Shown here in pieces: positions 1 to 9,009 of a DNA stretch of 64,000 nt (positions are counted from its first letter, which is position 1; each line of letters opens with the position of its first letter). The notes beneath the pieces were generated by a model. The model had not been told where the DNA came from, did no database searches, and saw nothing but the letters and a program-made list of their open reading frames with translations. The translations under genes were made by a program, and so were the position numbers. The DNA comes from Acidobacteriota bacterium (lineage in GTDB: Bacteria; Acidobacteriota; Blastocatellia; Pyrinomonadales; Pyrinomonadaceae), in the NCBI GenBank assembly GCA_018269075.1, contig JAFDVJ010000026.1, positions 68,172-132,171 of the forward strand, in the 5' to 3' direction.

Positions 1-4
1 TTTA

Positions 5-88
5 ATGTTGGGTTTCTTCTACAAAATCGCTTTCAGTCTCAATGCCGAAGCTTCCACGAAGGCAAGCATCGATTGACGCTGCATCGAA
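5..88 (+). promoter_or_regulatory. Leader element, left copy
   Basis: This stretch aligns without gaps to the reverse complement of 12574-12657. Over the first 72 bases about 53 are identical. Both copies begin ATGTTGGG, share the blocks TCTACAAAATCG and GCTTCCACGAAG, and lie 200-320 bp upstream of the first gene of a transcription unit. The left copy could encode a 23-residue peptide (5-76), the right copy a 59-residue one; the N-termini agree but the lengths do not. A conserved leader RNA or a terminal repeat is therefore as likely as a peptide. I see nothing else recognisable between 89 and 266. Confidence 0.6.
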
Positions 89-266
89 CCGCCCGTCCGC
101 ACGACGCGCGGTTTTCGTGTTTTCCCGAAGAAACTCGCGAGATATTTTGATCGAACGGTAAGATAAACCGAAAAAAAAACATAACAATCGGACAGCGGAT
201 TACTGATTTTCCCGTTTTCGAGACGTCGCTTTTTCTTTTTGATCGTCAATCGCTCGAAACGAACCA

Positions 267-298
267 ATCCGAAATCCGAAATCCGAAATCCGAAATCA
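267..298. repeat. Heptamer repeat (CCGAAAT)n
   Basis: Four tandem copies of a 7-bp unit lie immediately upstream of the ribosome binding site of the 337-aa gene. The same heptamer recurs, in either orientation, in many other places of the window. Confidence 0.9.
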
Positions 299-317
299 AA
301 TTGGGAGGAACAAAACA

Positions 318-1331
318 ATGCCAGCATTTGTCAGTATCGACGGGAAATTGGCCTTGCCCGCCGAAGCGCATCCGGAAGATCCGAAATACAAGCCGATCAC
401 GGTCGGCGAGCCGGTCTGCATCGAGATCGTCCATATGGCGTTCGGCAACGTCAAGGACTGGTGGGGAAAATCCGAGATGCTCGTTTCGAGCTGGGCGAAG
501 ACCGGGAGCACCGCCAAACCCGGCGCGCGGCTCGTCAACGCGCTGCGGAAGAAAATCCCGCAGTTTTATCATCTTTCGGACCTCGGCGCGTCCGAATACG
601 GGCATCAGCTCGTCTTTTATATGCCGGTCTACAGCGACGAGACGATCCGTTTCTCGATCGAGTTTCTCGAGATCGACAAACTCGGCGGCGACGGCATCTC
701 GAAGCTCGGCAATGCTTTGAAAGGACTCGGCACATTGCCGGTCTTCGCGCCGCAGCTCGCCTATCTGGCGCTCGCGCCGGAGATTCTCAAACTCGGGCAG
801 GAGCTTTACAACATCATCAACCGCAACGACCAGATCCTGCTCGAACATCTCGATCTCGGCCGCGACCCGGACGGCAACATCCTCTCGTCGGGCCGCTACG
901 TGCTGGTGCGCGGCAATTACAACCCGCTCAAATTCATCGAGGATTACAAGCTTTTGTCCGACAACAAGCTCTACACCCAGGACGGGCGGCTCGCCGAGGA
1001 GGCCGGGATGACGGACGCCTACGTCGTCGTCCGCGTCAACGCCGTCGAGAAGAAGGAATACAAGGATTTCGAAGCGACCGGCGCGGCGCAGGAGATCCTC
1101 GACACCGTGCTCAACCAGAACGTGACCGCTTCGGTCGCCGACCTGATCACCGACATCGTCAAGGATTCGCAGGAGTTCGGCACCGTCAAAAAAGTCCTCG
1201 ATCTCGACAAACAGCTCGCCAAGGCGACGACCGACGACGAAAAGAAACGACTCAAAACGGCGATCGAAACCGAGCTCAAAAAGCTCTCCGACGACCAGGC
1301 CGGTCTGTTGCGGGAAGCACTCAAACTGTGA
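318..1331 (+). CDS. Hypothetical protein of 337 aa, first gene of the lysozyme unit
   Basis: I do not recognise this family. The protein has no signal peptide or membrane segment. Its first half looks beta-rich, with a segment around residues 100-115 (LVFYMPVYSDETIRFSIEFLEI) that could be part of a C2-like sandwich. A more helical middle follows, and the C-terminus is a charged helical region rich in Lys, Asp and Glu (about 275-337). A clear GGGAGG ribosome binding site lies about 8 bases before the ATG. The gene heads a plus-strand unit followed by a lysozyme fusion and a small membrane protein, behind the leader at 5-88. It could be a binding or regulatory partner of those proteins, but that is only context. 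Confidence 0.8.
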   Translation: MPAFVSIDGKLALPAEAHPEDPKYKPITVGEPVCIEIVHMAFGNVKDWWGKSEMLVSSWAKTGSTAKPGARLVNALRKKIPQFYHLSDLGASEYGHQLVFYMPVYSDETIRFSIEFLEIDKLGGDGISKLGNALKGLGTLPVFAPQLAYLALAPEILKLGQELYNIINRNDQILLEHLDLGRDPDGNILSSGRYVLVRGNYNPLKFIEDYKLLSDNKLYTQDGRLAEEAGMTDAYVVVRVNAVEKKEYKDFEATGAAQEILDTVLNQNVTASVADLITDIVKDSQEFGTVKKVLDLDKQLAKATTDDEKKRLKTAIETELKKLSDDQAGLLREALKL

Positions 1332-1332
1332 C

Positions 1333-1453
1333 GATTTCGGATTTCGGATTTCGGATTTCGGATTGGTCTGTTGTCGTCGGTTGACGATTTACAAGCAAAA
1401 TCCGGGCTTCGAAAACGAACAATCCGAAATCCGAAATCCGAAATCCGAAATCC
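1333..1453. repeat. Inverted pair of heptamer arrays
   Basis: GGATTTC units at 1333-1361 face CCGAAAT units at 1425-1453 across a ~60-bp spacer. Together they could fold into a long hairpin between the 337-aa gene and the lysozyme gene. Confidence 0.85.
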
Positions 1454-1465
1454 AACTGTTTTATT

Positions 1466-2989
1466 ATGAAAATTTCACAAATCTGTCTCGATATCATCAA
1501 GAAATGGGAAGGGTACCGGCCGGACGCTTATCTCGATCCGGTCGGAATCCCGACGATCGGTTACGGCACGATCCGGTATCCGAACGGAAAGAAGGTGCGG
1601 CTCGGCGATCAGATCTCGGAGGTCGAGGCCGAGGCGTTCCTGAAATTCGACGTCGACGACACGGTCGCGAATCTCGAAGCGCCGCTTCGGGGCATCGCGC
1701 TCACGCAGAACCAGTTCGACGCGCTCGTTTCGCTCTGCTATAACATCGGCGTCGGCGGCTTTCTGACGAGCACCGTGCTCCGGAAGCTCAAAGAGGGCGA
1801 TTTCAAGGCGGCCGCCGCCGGTTTCGATCTCTGGAACAAGGGCACGGTGGGCGGCGTCAAGATGCCGCTGCCGGGTTTGATCAAGCGCCGCAAGGAGGAG
1901 CGCGATCTGTTCGAACAGGCGGGCGCGGGCGGCAAGCCGATCGACGTCGCCGAATCGGTGCAGGACCGGGTGACGCGGCTCGCCGGCTTTCGCGAGGGCG
2001 CGGACAATGTGCTCGTCGGCTACGCCGGCGACGAGGTCGTCGAGATCCTCGTCCTCAAAAGCGCGCTCAAGGAAGATTTCGTCGCGACGCTTCAGCAGTA
2101 CAAGAACGCGCGCGAGTTCCGCCTGGCGGAGGCCGGCGAAAAGATCCCGGCGGGCAAACGGACGGAGGTCGTCGGCAACGGTCAGACGATTCCCGTCGCC
2201 GCCGAAAAACCGACGCTCGAGCGCAAGCTGCTGCTTTTCGGGATGCAGGACGACGATCCGGGCGTGACCGGCTCGGACATCCGCGAGATGCAGCAGCGGC
2301 TGACCGATCTCGGCTTTTACGACCGCGAGCTCAACGGCATCTTCGACCGGGCGACCGACGACGCGATCCGCAAGTTTCAGGCCGAATGTTTCGGGACGGC
2401 CGAGGCCGACGGCAAGGTCGGCCCGAAAACGTGGGGCAAACTGTGGGGCGCCGACTCGGTCGCGAAACCGCCGCCGGAGCCGGCCGGGCCGGTCAGGGAC
2501 GGCGTCAATTATCTGCTTTTGACGAAGACCGGTCAGAAGGAGACGAACGGCTGTTTCAAGCTCCGGCTCGATTACGTCAAAAACGGGCAGAAGGCCGATT
2601 CGATGCTCGTCCGTTCGGGCCAGCCGAGCCGCCAGTTCTTTCGCAAGGGCAAGGACAGCGTGCAGGGCTCGTTCGAGCCGATCCCCGAAGGGAAATGGTT
2701 CGTCCACGACATCCAGTGGGCGGGCGGCAAGGACGTTTACAACGGGCCGGTCTGGAACAGCGGGCTCGGGCCGGCCAAACTGCTGCTCGAATTCGTCCCG
2801 CCGAAAGGCACGAACCGGGTCGCGATTATGATGCATCTCGACTGGAACAAATCGACCTATCCGGGCACGGCCGGCTGCGTCGGCATCGATTCGATCACCG
2901 ACTTCAAGCGGCTCGTCGGCTGGCTCCGCGAGACCGACCCGCGCGATCTCTATGTCGATTGGGGACTCGGCAGCGTCAAACTGCCGTGA
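1466..2989 (+). CDS. GH24 lysozyme with peptidoglycan-binding and L,D-transpeptidase-like domains
   Basis: Residues 1-150 are a T4/endolysin-type GH24 lysozyme that should cleave the glycan strands of peptidoglycan. The family signature E-8-D-5-T is intact as E15, D24 and T30, followed by the IGYGT loop. Residues about 266-330 form a PG_binding_1 repeat (REMQQRLTDLGFY, FQ, DGKVGPKTW). The C-terminal ~160 residues resemble the YkuD/DUF5675 type, with His457 and Cys471 in a GTAGCVGI motif; this last call is tentative. No signal peptide is visible, so export would need the small membrane protein downstream or cell lysis, as for phage endolysins. No clear Shine-Dalgarno precedes the ATG, which sits 12 bases after a heptamer array. 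There are no phage structural genes nearby, so this is not an obvious prophage. Confidence 0.88.
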   Translation: MKISQICLDIIKKWEGYRPDAYLDPVGIPTIGYGTIRYPNGKKVRLGDQISEVEAEAFLKFDVDDTVANLEAPLRGIALTQNQFDALVSLCYNIGVGGFLTSTVLRKLKEGDFKAAAAGFDLWNKGTVGGVKMPLPGLIKRRKEERDLFEQAGAGGKPIDVAESVQDRVTRLAGFREGADNVLVGYAGDEVVEILVLKSALKEDFVATLQQYKNAREFRLAEAGEKIPAGKRTEVVGNGQTIPVAAEKPTLERKLLLFGMQDDDPGVTGSDIREMQQRLTDLGFYDRELNGIFDRATDDAIRKFQAECFGTAEADGKVGPKTWGKLWGADSVAKPPPEPAGPVRDGVNYLLLTKTGQKETNGCFKLRLDYVKNGQKADSMLVRSGQPSRQFFRKGKDSVQGSFEPIPEGKWFVHDIQWAGGKDVYNGPVWNSGLGPAKLLLEFVPPKGTNRVAIMMHLDWNKSTYPGTAGCVGIDSITDFKRLVGWLRETDPRDLYVDWGLGSVKLP

Positions 2990-3022
2990 GCGGGCGGTTC
3001 GAAATTTAACAGGGGAGGCGTT

Positions 3023-3535
3023 ATGGGGAAAGAGAATCAGCCGGGCGAGACCGGCCTGCGCTATCTGCGGGAAATCGCGGCGCTCCTGATCGCGGCCGTC
3101 GTGCTCGTCGGGTTCGTCGTGATGATGCGCGAGACGTTCGGGCTCGTCGGCGCGGGCCGGGAAGCCGATTTCCGGCAGGCGAAGGATCTGCTCGAAATCT
3201 TCACGGGCTTTCTCGGGATCGTCATCGGTTATTATTTCAACCGCGTGACCTCGGAGACGCGCGCCGAAAAGGCCGAATCGGCCGCCCGCACGGCGAGCGA
3301 AACGGCGCGCGGCGCGGTCGAAGCGCATCAGGAAACCGCCCGCGAATCGAAAGCCGCGCGCGAAACCGCCGACGCCGCGAAAAAAGAGCTCCGAAACCTC
3401 GTCCGGGCGGCCGGCGCGCTGCTCAGGGACGCGGATCCGTCCGCGGCGCGCGGCGCGGCGCTCGTCGAAAGCGCCGTCGACGAGCACGAATCGCTCCGCG
3501 CCGCGCTCGAACGTGCCGAACGGTTTCTGGAATAG
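3023..3535 (+). CDS. Small membrane protein with coiled coil, holin-like position
   Basis: The 170-aa product has two hydrophobic segments, about residues 18-37 (ALLIAAVVLVGFVVM) and 54-72 (ITGFLGIVIGYYF-like). A long Ala/Glu/Arg-rich helix follows, about 80-170, likely a coiled coil. A GGGGAGG ribosome binding site precedes the ATG. It lies 33 bases after the lysozyme fusion. Two membrane helices next to an unsecreted lysozyme is the layout of a holin-endolysin pair, but no holin family motif is recognisable, so the lysis role is an inference. The gene ends only 33 bp from the convergent STAND gene. Confidence 0.75.
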   Translation: MGKENQPGETGLRYLREIAALLIAAVVLVGFVVMMRETFGLVGAGREADFRQAKDLLEIFTGFLGIVIGYYFNRVTSETRAEKAESAARTASETARGAVEAHQETARESKAARETADAAKKELRNLVRAAGALLRDADPSAARGAALVESAVDEHESLRAALERAERFLE

Positions 3536-3568
3536 CGGAGCGGCAATTAGCTTGATCCCTCGATCCCG

Positions 3569-5788
3569 CTAGTTGGCGGTCTGGCTGACGGCGGGCGCAA
3601 AGGCGCCGGCCGCGAACCAGATTTCCGGCGGGCGCGGTTTTCCGTTTCCGGCCGGCTCCTCGAAACCCTGAATATACTGGACGTTGATCTTTCCGCCGAA
3701 GCCGGCGTTTCTGAGCAGATCGAGAATCGACTCGGCCAGCTCGCCGTCGGCTTTGCGGAAATAGCGGATCTGCGTGTTGTTCAGACTGACGTTTTCGACG
3801 TATTCGATGCCGGGGACGTCGAAGCCGTTCGATTCGAGAATCTTCGCGTAGCCGCGGGCCGCTTCCCGCTGGTCGCGGGCGGTGATCTGAAGATAGATGA
3901 GCCGGTTCGATTTCTCGGGCGTCGATTTCGCGTCGGCGAGCCCGCGCAGCTCCTCGGCGCGCTGCTTGTCGATCTTCGCGATCATCTGAATGATCGCGCT
4001 TTCATACTGTTTCGGCACTTTATGCTCGCGGATCAGGTCCTTGAGCTCGTCGATCGCCTTCGTCCGCTCGACCGGCGAGCCCGACAGGCTGATGAGGATC
4101 GGGATCAGCTCCTCGCTGGTCACGACCGGCGCGGTCGTTTGATTCTTGAGCTTGTTTTCGGCCGCCGAGATCTGGAGATTGTCGGACGTCAGCTGCGCCT
4201 TGTCTTTGTCGATCTGTTCGATCACGGCCCGGTTGGCGTTGAATTCCTGCTGGTTCGTGTTGAGGAGCTCTTCCTGATTCTTGAGCACGTAGTAATAGCT
4301 GCGGTTCTCGTACAATCCCCATAAATAAACGCCGAGAATGATCGCCGCGACCGGGATGACGAACGGCAGCAGGCTTTTGGCGAGGCTTTTTATCTGGTTG
4401 ATCGCGCCGTGCTCGATGACGTAGCGGGCGCGCCAGTCGAGGATCGCCGGGATCAGCGCGTCGTGGGCGACTTCGTAGCCCGGCAGTCTTTCCCGGTTGA
4501 CCTGGATCTCGACGGTCTTCAGGATCCGCGCCTCGTTGACCGGCAGCTCGACGACCGGCGCCCGCTGTTCGATGACCGGCAGGCGGACGTCGAGCGGGCC
4601 GCGGCCCGTGCCCGGCTTGCCCTTGATGAGAATCTCGAGCACGTCCTTGATCTCGTCCTCGTCCCACTCGGTGTATTTGGCGAGCGCGGCCGGATTGAGC
4701 GCGACCTTCGTGCCCATCGGCGTGACGAGGTATTTGAAGCATTTCGAAGCGATCCGCCGCTCTTCGTCGGTCAGCGCGCTCATCACTTCGTCGAGATGCG
4801 TCTGGATGATCTCGGTCGCGCCGCCGAGCTTGTCGGCGAGCGTCGAGAGCCGGAGCCGGTTCGACCCGACCGCTTCTTCCTCGCGCCAGATCCGCTTCAT
4901 CACGAGCTGCAGGTAAGGCGTTTCGACGCAGTCTTTCGACGCTTCGTTTTCGCCCGGCGCGGGCATCGCGTTCTGGGCCGTCATCAGCGTTTGGTCGGCG
5001 ACGTTTTTGATCCGCTCGCTCCTGACCTGATCGATGACCTGACTAACCAGCCCGGGCTCGATCTCGTATTCCGGAGTCGGTTTGTAGAGCTCGTTGTAAA
5101 CCCGGATCGGCTCGGTGATCGCCCGTTCGGCCTCGGCGGCCCGCAGGTGCTGGAGCTGGAGCCGGTTGTCGAACAGGCGCGGAATCTTCTCCTTGAAATA
5201 ATCGAGCAGCGAAAGCGTGTCGCCGCGCAGGGAAAACAGAAAGCGGGCGGCGAGGTTCGGGCAGTTGACGGCCGCCGCGAGCTGGCCGGCGAAGACCGTC
5301 CAGCAGTCGGCGCCGCCCTGCAGATAATTGAAAAGCTCCTCGAACTGGTCGAGGATGATCAGCAGCTCGAGCCCGCAGCGTTCCGACCAGCTTTTCAGAA
5401 GCCGGCTCAGATCTTCGGTCTCGGGAACCGGTTCGAGCATTTCCGGCGCGATCCCGAGCGCGCCGGCGACCGCCCGGTGGACGGCTTCGCGAAGCCCGAC
5501 GAGCGGATCGCGCGCCCAGCTGTTGTAGAAAACGACGGCGAATTCGGCCTGCCCGTACATCTTCGCGTCCTGCGCCGCGAGCTCGCGCAGGTTATGGAGG
5601 ACGCCGGCCTGCAGGACCGAGCTCTTGCCGACGCCGCTCGCGCCGTAAAAAAGCGTCAGGCGGGCGGAGCGCAGGTTGGCGCAGACGATCTCGGTTTCGG
5701 TTTCGCGCCCGAAAAAGAAACGCGCGTCGTTCGCGGTATAGGGAATCAGTCCCACGTAGGGCGAATTCGGTCGGTTGTCGGTCGGCAT
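3569..5788 (-). CDS. STAND-type NTPase (nSTAND1-like) with membrane anchor
   Basis: This 739-aa protein has an N-terminal STAND P-loop NTPase. The start (YVGLIPYTANDARFFFGRE) is typical of nSTAND1 proteins. The Walker A motif is GASGVGKSS (49-57) and the Walker B motif LLIILDQFEE (142-151). A winged-helix-like region follows, up to about residue 460. One transmembrane helix lies at about 470-491, followed by a coiled coil (about 495-555). The last ~100 residues resemble a LytR C-terminal or SPOR-like fold (tentative). STAND proteins act as NTP-gated switches that oligomerise and release effectors on sensing a signal. It is the last gene of the operon, 12 bases after the CHAT-SIR2 gene, with a GGAGAG ribosome binding site. 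It is the likely sensor or switch for the proteases upstream. Confidence 0.88.
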   Translation of the reverse strand: MPTDNRPNSPYVGLIPYTANDARFFFGRETETEIVCANLRSARLTLFYGASGVGKSSVLQAGVLHNLRELAAQDAKMYGQAEFAVVFYNSWARDPLVGLREAVHRAVAGALGIAPEMLEPVPETEDLSRLLKSWSERCGLELLIILDQFEELFNYLQGGADCWTVFAGQLAAAVNCPNLAARFLFSLRGDTLSLLDYFKEKIPRLFDNRLQLQHLRAAEAERAITEPIRVYNELYKPTPEYEIEPGLVSQVIDQVRSERIKNVADQTLMTAQNAMPAPGENEASKDCVETPYLQLVMKRIWREEEAVGSNRLRLSTLADKLGGATEIIQTHLDEVMSALTDEERRIASKCFKYLVTPMGTKVALNPAALAKYTEWDEDEIKDVLEILIKGKPGTGRGPLDVRLPVIEQRAPVVELPVNEARILKTVEIQVNRERLPGYEVAHDALIPAILDWRARYVIEHGAINQIKSLAKSLLPFVIPVAAIILGVYLWGLYENRSYYYVLKNQEELLNTNQQEFNANRAVIEQIDKDKAQLTSDNLQISAAENKLKNQTTAPVVTSEELIPILISLSGSPVERTKAIDELKDLIREHKVPKQYESAIIQMIAKIDKQRAEELRGLADAKSTPEKSNRLIYLQITARDQREAARGYAKILESNGFDVPGIEYVENVSLNNTQIRYFRKADGELAESILDLLRNAGFGGKINVQYIQGFEEPAGNGKPRPPEIWFAAGAFAPAVSQTAN

Positions 5789-5800
5789 TTTTTCTCTCCG

Positions 5801-7996
5801 TCAAAGGGCCTCGACCCGTCGATTCAGGCCGTCGATAAATTCCTGCAGCCCGGCCGGCACGATCTTCACGTCGCAGACCTGCCAGAAGGGCCGGTCGATC
5901 GCGTGCTGATCGCTGAGGATCGCCCACGATTCGCGGAAGCTGCTCCGCTGATCCTCCCAGATCCGATAAAGCAGGGCGCGCATATTCCAGCTGCACGGGT
6001 TGTAGCCGAGAAAAAGATGATTGCTGTTCTTGAGTTTCCCGGTAATGACGGCCGGCAGCAGCCCGGTCAGCTCGCGGTTGGTCAGATAATCGAAATAATC
6101 GTCCTCGGTGATCGCGAACCGCGGGTTCGCCTCCTCGACCGTGCCCGGCAGCTTGAGGATCACCGGGCCGCCGTCGCCGAGGCCGGTGTAATCGTTCGGG
6201 CTGTTGATGAAATCGGCCGCCGGATCGGCTCGCCCGCCGCGGTACCGGAGATGCGAGAACTTTCCGCGCTGGAGGCCGCGGGCCGTGTAGCTGATCACGT
6301 GAAAATCGCGGACGGCGGTTTCGAAGGCCTTTTCGAACAGATTGTCGAAGCCGGTCGTGACGATCAGAAATCGCCGCCTGAGCGGGTCGGTGGTCCTTAA
6401 AAAGTCCGAATCCTCGTTCTGGCTTTCGGCCGCGATCTTCGCGGCGAGCCCGGCCAGGGTCCGGTGCAGCAGCGTCGGCTGGTTGCGGCTGTCGGTAAAG
6501 ATCTTGGTGATCCGGTCGAAGAGATTGCCGAGCCGGTTCGAGGTCGTCGAGAACTGCGCGATCCGCGCCAGATCGGGCAGGTCGGCGAGCGGATAATCGA
6601 ACGCGGTCGCCAGATAGCGCGCCAGCTCGGCGTTGCCCGGCAGCCCGATTTCGGGCCTCCACGAAGCGGGATCCGAGGCGCGTCCGAGCAGATTGGCGTC
6701 GAGCCCGATAAACGGCACGAACTGCCCGTCGCGGAGGGCTTCGAACATTTCGTCGTAGTAGCCGGTCAATTCCGGCGGCTCATCGCGCCGCCCGTTCGGG
6801 CCGGTCGGCGCCGGCCGTTCGAGGTCGGCCGCGTCGCTGCCGATGCGGCCGTCTTTCGAGCGCATATAGAGCACCGGCGTCGCCCATTCGACCTCGTTCG
6901 GCATCACGCGGATCGCCTTGCGGGCCTCGGCGAGCGCGGCCTCGACGGGAAAGCTCTGCGTCAGCGCGCCGTAAAAATTTTCGGCGAAGACGATCGCGGC
7001 GGCGTCCGTGATCTCGTACTGCATCGCGAGCACGGCCGGGATGCCGCCCTCGCGGCAGAGCTTCTGCGCGACGCCGGCGTAGGAATTCGTGCGGCCGGCG
7101 ACCGCGCCCTCGCAGGCGTTGATGACGGCGAGCCGGAATCCCTGATCCTTGAGAATCAGCCCGAGACTCTCGCCGTTGACGAGCCGTCCGGTGCCGTCCG
7201 CATTCTCGAACAGGAGCGAGCCGGAACCCGTCCGGATGTCGAAAACGCCGTGACCGATGAAATGAAAGATGTGAAACGGGCTGTCCGCCAGATTGGCCTG
7301 CAGCGTCCGCTGCAGATCGGGGATCGTCGCCCGGTCGAGCCGTTCGATCGACAACAGCTCGCGGTCGGCCAGCGGCTTGAGGACGGATTGCAGCTTTTCC
7401 CATTCCTCCTCGACTTTCAGCGCCCGCGCGTCGGTCGGCTCGGAGATCACGACGAGCATCCGGAGCGCGCCGTCGACCCGCAGATCTTCGACCGCCTGTT
7501 CGAGATTCAGATACCGGATGACCGGCGTGCCGGGCAGCTGCGCGTAGAAATGATTGCTCTCGGCGTTGTAGAGATATTCCCACGGCAGGGCGGCGAGCTC
7601 GGGCACGTCGGTCAGATGCAGACGCAGGCGTAAAAAGGTCTTCCGGTTCCGGAGCTGTTCGCGGCGGACGTCGAAGGCGGTCCGCAGCGATTGTTTGAAG
7701 ATCGTGTCGAACAGCTTTCCGCCCAGTTTTTTCGCGTCATCGAAATCCGGCGGCCGCCGGCTCGTCACGTAATAATTTTCGGACTGCGGCGTCGTCGGCG
7801 AGAGCTTGAAATGGCGGGCGGCCGGTTCTTCCGGGGCGCCGGCGTCCGCACCGGCCGAATCGTCCGGAAAGATCTCCCCGAGCGAGAAAACGCTCGACCC
7901 GTCGCCGCTCTCGCCGAAGACCCGGGCCGCATATTCGGCGGGCCGGCCGGTCGGGGCGAAGAGCAGGTCGAAATCCTGATAGTTGATTCGTGGCAT
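5801..7996 (-). CDS. CHAT protease fused to a SIR2-like domain
   Basis: The 731-aa product has an N-terminal region of ~170 residues and then a CHAT (caspase-like) peptidase domain. The catalytic His is in HFIGHG (about residue 246) and the Cys in INACEGA (about 295). Residues about 414-731 match the SIR2_2 layout: FVPFIGLDANLLGR, VTTGFDNLFE, KLPGT, ITEDDYFDYL and LFLGYNPCSWNMR. The usual GAG, TTNYD and KLHG catalytic positions read GLD, TTGFD and KLPG, so NADase or deacetylase activity looks lost. The start at 7996 was chosen over an upstream ATG at 8008 because GGGAGG sits directly before it. It follows the hydrolase gene by ~100 bp. CHAT proteases are known effectors in bacterial immunity; the role here is inferred. 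Confidence 0.88.
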   Translation of the reverse strand: MPRINYQDFDLLFAPTGRPAEYAARVFGESGDGSSVFSLGEIFPDDSAGADAGAPEEPAARHFKLSPTTPQSENYYVTSRRPPDFDDAKKLGGKLFDTIFKQSLRTAFDVRREQLRNRKTFLRLRLHLTDVPELAALPWEYLYNAESNHFYAQLPGTPVIRYLNLEQAVEDLRVDGALRMLVVISEPTDARALKVEEEWEKLQSVLKPLADRELLSIERLDRATIPDLQRTLQANLADSPFHIFHFIGHGVFDIRTGSGSLLFENADGTGRLVNGESLGLILKDQGFRLAVINACEGAVAGRTNSYAGVAQKLCREGGIPAVLAMQYEITDAAAIVFAENFYGALTQSFPVEAALAEARKAIRVMPNEVEWATPVLYMRSKDGRIGSDAADLERPAPTGPNGRRDEPPELTGYYDEMFEALRDGQFVPFIGLDANLLGRASDPASWRPEIGLPGNAELARYLATAFDYPLADLPDLARIAQFSTTSNRLGNLFDRITKIFTDSRNQPTLLHRTLAGLAAKIAAESQNEDSDFLRTTDPLRRRFLIVTTGFDNLFEKAFETAVRDFHVISYTARGLQRGKFSHLRYRGGRADPAADFINSPNDYTGLGDGGPVILKLPGTVEEANPRFAITEDDYFDYLTNRELTGLLPAVITGKLKNSNHLFLGYNPCSWNMRALLYRIWEDQRSSFRESWAILSDQHAIDRPFWQVCDVKIVPAGLQEFIDGLNRRVEAL

Positions 7997-8100
7997 AAAA
8001 CCTCCCATACCGATGTCGGATGGCGAATGTCCGATGGCGGACGGTTCGGAATTCAGCCGGCCGTCGTCATCATTAGTTCGAAAGGGTCGCGAAGCTCCGT

Positions 8101-9009
8101 TCAGCCTTCCGGCGGCAGTTCGATCAGCTCGCGGGCGATTTCCAGATAGACGTTCCGGATCGCGGTTTCGTAGGCCGCGACCGCGTTTAGAAAATCGAGG
8201 CGGAAGAAATCGTCGAAGCCGAACTGGCCGACGTCCCACCAGCCGACCTCGTTGAGATGATCGGCGGAAACCGGAAAACCCCGCTGGCGAACCGTTTTGC
8301 GCCGGCCGTCCGCGCCCGCGAGCGTGTCCGTCCAGGCCTGCGACGTGCGCGGCACGAGCCCGTCGTTGTCGCCCTCGCGGGGAAAAATGATCCGCCACGA
8401 TCCCCGCAGCGGCGGAAAGATCTTCGTTTCCTCCTCGCTCGCCGCGAAGGTCTGGTAAAAGACCTCGTTGGCGGCTTCGGCGGCCTCGGCTTCCTCGTTG
8501 AAGCGGCGGCAGGCGTCGGTCGTCAGGTCGGCGAAGCCGCTGATGTCGATGATCCCGCCGAGGCCCGCGATCAGCGCGTCGCCGTCGTTCGCGATGCCCC
8601 AGTCGGCGAAGCTCGTCCCGCGGTGCGGCGTCCCGATCGTCGTCAGGCTCGCGACCCGGTCGGCCATCCCGAGTTTGACGATCATCCGCCGCGCGTCGAG
8701 GCCGCCCATACTGTGGGCGATGATATGGACCTTCGGCTGTCCGGGCCGGAGCGCGAGCGCGCGCTCGACTTCCGTCTTGAGATCGGCGGCCCGGCGCTCG
8801 ACGCCGGCGGCGAAGCTGACCGTCGATTGATAGACGTCGAAGCCGTGATTCCGCAGGTGGCGGGCGATGCCCCTGAAATAATTGAGCTCGTTGGCGGCCG
8901 GGTCGAAGCTCAGGCCGATCCGGCCCAGCTCCTCCGCGAAACGCCGGACGAGAAAATCGAAACGGGCGATCCCGTGCGCGAGGACGATCGGGTAGTCGTT
9001 GGCCGTCAT
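8101..9009 (-). CDS. Alpha/beta-hydrolase (lipase/PGAP1-like)
   Basis: This 302-aa enzyme of the triacylglycerol-lipase/PGAP1 type starts with the oxyanion segment IVLAHGI. The nucleophile elbow is AHSMGG (Ser100), followed by GTPHRGTS, typical of lipases. The acid is probably in GDNDGLVP (about 213) and the His in ADHLNEVGWW (about 253). No signal peptide is visible, so a cytoplasmic or effector-like role is more likely than secretion. The ATG at 9009 overlaps the TGA of the caspase gene by one base (TGATG), implying translational coupling; a GTG one codon earlier is the alternative start. Alpha/beta-hydrolases appear as effectors beside STAND and caspase-like proteins in predicted conflict operons. 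Lipid or membrane damage is a possible role. Confidence 0.85.
   Translation of the reverse strand: MTANDYPIVLAHGIARFDFLVRRFAEELGRIGLSFDPAANELNYFRGIARHLRNHGFDVYQSTVSFAAGVERRAADLKTEVERALALRPGQPKVHIIAHSMGGLDARRMIVKLGMADRVASLTTIGTPHRGTSFADWGIANDGDALIAGLGGIIDISGFADLTTDACRRFNEEAEAAEAANEVFYQTFAASEEETKIFPPLRGSWRIIFPREGDNDGLVPRTSQAWTDTLAGADGRRKTVRQRGFPVSADHLNEVGWWDVGQFGFDDFFRLDFLNAVAAYETAIRNVYLEIARELIELPPEG

Noticed and set aside
1466..3535. Prophage remnant
   Set aside because: No capsid, tail, integrase or terminase genes around the lysozyme unit.
4409..6400. Long open frame on the plus strand opposite the STAND and CHAT-SIR2 genes
   Set aside because: GC-rich shadow of the real minus-strand genes; low-complexity composition and no ribosome site.
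8012..8042. Intact heptamer array between the hydrolase and CHAT-SIR2 genes
   Set aside because: Only a decayed GATGTCG-like stretch is present; too degenerate to list as an array.
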